A stretch of DNA of 64,000 nt from Paenibacillus xylanexedens (GTDB lineage: Bacteria; Bacillota; Bacilli; Paenibacillales; Paenibacillaceae): assembly GCF_007676705.1 (NCBI RefSeq), contig NZ_VEBF01000006.1:240578-304577 (forward strand), in the 5' to 3' direction. Below the pieces are notes generated by a model, which saw only the letters and a program-made list of their open reading frames with translations, ran no database searches and had not been told where the DNA came from. Position 1 is the stretch's first letter; every line of letters begins with the position of its first letter. The position numbers and the translations under genes are program-made. Of the stretch, positions 61,821 through 64,000 are shown in pieces.

Positions 61821-62729
61821 TTGAATCTGATCAAATTGCAAATTGTTGAGCTGATCGACAAGCATCATCACATGACAAGCGTGGCCGAGTTACTGGGGAT
61901 CAAGCAACCCACCGTTACATTTCATATGAAGTCGTTGGAGGAAGAGATGGGTGTGCGATTATTCGAATCGCGCAGTGGAAAGACGTTTCTAACCGAGGCT
62001 GGACAAGCTCTACTCCACTATTCCGTCAAAATCAATGCCTTGACCCAGGAGGCACGACGGGTTGTAAAGGAATATGACAGTCTCTATCGGGGCACTCTGC
62101 ACATTGGGGCAAGCTATGTACCGGCTACATACCTGCTGCCCGCCATGCTCAATACCTTTTCGCAGGAATTCCCTGGCATACGGATCGTCTTATCCGTCAA
62201 ACCATCACCTGTTATTCGCGAGATGCTGATTCGACATCAGATTGATCTGGGTGTGATCTCTTCCGAGCCGTTTGTTGGACCCGCGCTGCAAGCCGAGACA
62301 CTGTGTGAAGATGACCTGGTTTTAATCTGTTCTCCTCAGCATGGGTTGGCCCAGAAGGATGTATTAACACCTGATCATATCGCACAGATTCCTTTTGCCT
62401 TACATGGCAATGAATCCAGTACTCGTCGGTTAACCAATCAATGGCTCGCGCAACATGACATCCGTTTGCGGAGCACCGTAGAGATGGATTCCCTGGAAGC
62501 GATCAAACAACTCGTACTACTCGGGGGGCATGTCTCATTCATGTCTCGGATGGCGGTACAGTGGGAGGAACAACATGGGCTCATTCAGGTTCTCCCCATT
62601 CCAGGAGAGCAGGCACCGCGCCATATTTACACTGTACATAACAAGGACCGCCACCCGTCAGTTCAGGTAAACCGCTTCAAAGAAGTACTGCGAGAGGTGA
62701 GTCACAACTTTCCCCTTTTCCACGCATGA
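61821..62729 (+). CDS. LysR family regulator of the divergent ABC operon
   Basis: The N-terminal winged helix (VAELLGIKQPTVTFHMKSLE, residues 20-45) and substrate domain (GTLHIGASYVPATYLLPAML onwards) are complete at 302 residues. The TTG start follows GAGGAG by 10 bases. It is divergent from the ABC transporter operon, so it probably senses the transported solute or a related metabolite. A dispersed repeat copy lies in the shared promoter region. Confidence 0.9.
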   Translation: MNLIKLQIVELIDKHHHMTSVAELLGIKQPTVTFHMKSLEEEMGVRLFESRSGKTFLTEAGQALLHYSVKINALTQEARRVVKEYDSLYRGTLHIGASYVPATYLLPAMLNTFSQEFPGIRIVLSVKPSPVIREMLIRHQIDLGVISSEPFVGPALQAETLCEDDLVLICSPQHGLAQKDVLTPDHIAQIPFALHGNESSTRRLTNQWLAQHDIRLRSTVEMDSLEAIKQLVLLGGHVSFMSRMAVQWEEQHGLIQVLPIPGEQAPRHIYTVHNKDRHPSVQVNRFKEVLREVSHNFPLFHA

Positions 62730-62870
62730 CTAACCTGACCCTCAATAAAGTATCGTTTGCCATTCATCAAATCTATGCAGGGTTAACGCAATGAGCTCTC
62801 CCCGTTAATCGCTTTCATATATTCGGGCGATAAAGTTGAGTCTGTACGCTAATCCAGATTAGGAGAGTGA

Positions 62871-63737
62871 TTGGTTTTGAAAAAGTGGAAAAAGGTAACC
62901 GCCTCATTGATGCTGAGCATCGTAACATTGGGAAGTGGAATGACATTTCTGGGAGCACCACAGGCTTCAGCTGCTGCCAATGCCGTTCCTGCTTATGAAG
63001 TGAAGTTTCTGGCCAAGCCGGAACTTGTATTGAATACAGATGGGACACCACGCAGTGAAGTGATTCAGACACTCGGCCTGATTTCCACGCCAAGAAACAT
63101 TAACGCAGAGTACTTCGATACGAATTCTCTCGGACTGGATCAACAAGGATGGAACGTACGTTTTCGTAAAAAAGATGACAAAAACAATTACGAGTTGACC
63201 TACAAAAAGCGGTACCCTGTGATCAATGGCGACATCAATGCAGCACTAACTTTGGCTAATCAAGAAGGTTTTGATCAATCGGATGATAATTACGAGGCTG
63301 AGATTGATTGGGGATATGGCAAACAAACCCTGAGCTTCTCCAACACCAAAAAAGTCGATACCAATGCAACAGGTGTCCAACTTCCTTCGGAGCAAGAAGC
63401 CTTGAACATGTTACTGGACAAGCTTCCAGGCAAATTGAAAAACTGGACTTCCTCCAACTGGGGCAAACAGCAGCTTACACAATCCCGTGCTTATGGTCCA
63501 ATAACGTTTCAACGATATGAAGGTACATGGAATGGTCAAGAGCTTACACTCGAAGTATGGCCGATCCGTAACGCAGCAGGTACAGGTATTGAGAATATCG
63601 TAGAGGTCTCTTTCAAAACCGATGATGCTGTAGCCGTATCCGGACTGCGTACCCAACTGCTGCAATTGCTGGAGAACAACAACTGGCTGATTCCTGCCGA
63701 TGGCTTGAAAACACAGACCATTCTGGAAAGATATTAA
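62871..63737 (+). CDS. Secreted CYTH-like protein
   Basis: A signal peptide (VTASLMLSIVTLGSGMTFLG, cut near ASAAA) precedes a domain that starts YEVKFLAKPELVL and has EYFDTNSLGLDQQGWNVRFR, YELTYKKRYPV and YEAEIDWGYGKQTLSFS. The order E-x-K, YFDT, R-x-R/K and K-R agrees with CYTH/triphosphate-tunnel proteins, which bind triphosphates or polyphosphate. The lysine and arginine lattice is partly present. A secreted member is unusual; the family is normally cytoplasmic. The start is TTG 62871 (or 62877) after AGGAGA. The gene stands alone before a terminator. Confidence 0.65.
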   Translation: MVLKKWKKVTASLMLSIVTLGSGMTFLGAPQASAAANAVPAYEVKFLAKPELVLNTDGTPRSEVIQTLGLISTPRNINAEYFDTNSLGLDQQGWNVRFRKKDDKNNYELTYKKRYPVINGDINAALTLANQEGFDQSDDNYEAEIDWGYGKQTLSFSNTKKVDTNATGVQLPSEQEALNMLLDKLPGKLKNWTSSNWGKQQLTQSRAYGPITFQRYEGTWNGQELTLEVWPIRNAAGTGIENIVEVSFKTDDAVAVSGLRTQLLQLLENNNWLIPADGLKTQTILERY

Positions 63738-63750
63738 TCGCGAGCTGTAA

Positions 63751-63808
63751 CAAAAAAGACAAGCCCCTCTTCCTGCGTATATTCGTAGGAGAGGAGCCTG
63801 TCTTTTTT
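63751..63808 (+). terminator. Terminator of the CYTH-like gene
   Basis: AAAAAAGACAAGCCCCTCT pairs with AGAGGAGCCTGTCTTTTTT, and an inner CCTGCG/CGTAGG stem fills the loop. It can work in both directions. Confidence 0.85.
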
Positions 63809-63888
63809 GCGTAGTGAACGAAATGAAATCAGTTATTTAAGTAATATTAAACCCTGACTTTTAGAAAATCACCTTTTCTTATAGGGGA

Positions 63889-63923
63889 AAACAAAAGAGC
63901 CCCTGCTATAAGCAAAGGCTCTT
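63889..63923 (-). terminator. Terminator after the tRNA gene
   Basis: On the minus strand AGAGCC and TGCT pair with AGCA and GGCTCT (63896-63922), followed by TTTTGTTTT. Confidence 0.75.
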
Positions 63924-63939
63924 CTATACGTTACTAGGA

Positions 63940-64000
63940 AGCGGGTGATGGGAATCGAACCCACGCTATTAGCTTGGAAGGCTAAAGTTCTACCATTGAA
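63940..64000 (-). tRNA. tRNA-Gly(UCC), partial
   Basis: Read on the minus strand the segment contains the D-arm end (TTCAATGGTAGAA), the anticodon arm (TTAGC, loop CTTCCAA, GCTAA; anticodon TCC), the T-arm (GTGGGTTCGATTCCCAT) and the acceptor 3' strand CACCCGC with its discriminator. The CCA end is not encoded. The 5' end of the gene is beyond base 64000. Confidence 0.92.

Noticed and set aside
1..64000. CRISPR array, prophage or integrative element
   Set aside because: No regularly spaced identical repeats, no phage structural genes and no integrase were seen; the repeats present are single dispersed units.

Overview
The window looks like a chromosomal segment of a spore-forming Gram-positive bacterium of the Paenibacillus type. 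Pointers are strong AGGAGG-like ribosome binding sites with frequent TTG/GTG starts, YesMN-type two-component control of a sugar ABC transporter, sporulation genes (Spo0E-like, CdaS, GerMN lipoprotein), three large chemoreceptors, copper-amine-oxidase-N cell-wall proteins and a polysaccharide-degrading locus. No insertion sequence, phage module or CRISPR array was seen. The genus is inferred, not proven.

Layout. 1-296: end of an amino-acid ABC permease. 747-8716 (minus): histidine kinase, AraC-type regulator, sugar-binding lipoprotein, TIM-barrel protein, two permeases and an FAD oxidoreductase. 8992-11155 (minus): a Spo0E-like protein and an XRE/TPR regulator whose 3' end overlaps a 43-codon signal-peptide ORF; this pair is the most interesting system here, an RRNPP-type peptide quorum-sensing cassette resembling AloR-AloP. 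11422-14732: luciferase-like monooxygenase, then a divergent TetR/MFS pair with palindromic operators. 14795-18567: a compact putative dipeptide or amino-acid-derived metabolite locus (DUF2000, BacA-like, ATP-grasp ligase, MFS exporter). 18608-20689: Old Yellow Enzyme and divergent LysR. 20854-26949: chemoreceptor, branched-chain amino acid dehydrogenase, sporulation-type diadenylate cyclase, secreted DUF6359-like protein. 27280-28208: a perfect Fur box ahead of a 51-codon ORF, then a GNAT acetyltransferase. 28323-31961: Fnr and a NreA/NreC/NreB-like set. 32230-33872: Lrp regulator and split chromate transporter. 34042-37231: nine-repeat Ig-like secreted protein and a methyltransferase.

37572-44840 (minus) is a uronate-polysaccharide locus: GH88 hydrolase, unassigned toroid-type enzyme, heparinase II/III-like lyase, SGNH esterase and uronate dehydrogenase, with a cre-like site at the lyase promoter. 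45069-46132: AzlCD. 46462-51982: two chemoreceptors around a HTH/DUF2087/GIY-YIG fusion. 52237-55913: serine hydrolase, cell-wall amidase and GerMN lipoprotein. 55990-61453 (minus): Fe(III)/phosphonate-type ABC transporter followed, with a 4-nt overlap, by a beta-CASP metallo-beta-lactamase protein; a LysR gene lies divergently. 62871-63737: secreted CYTH-like protein. 63940-64000: partial tRNA-Gly(UCC).

Between genes there are several repeat elements: a dispersed family with ends like CTATATAAGTTGAAC (five loci, one with a 27-bp perfect hairpin), a MITE-like unit at 29393-29601, and a large palindromic element at 473-664. Many rho-independent terminators separate the units. All calls rest on reading the sequence and recalled family knowledge; no database search was run.
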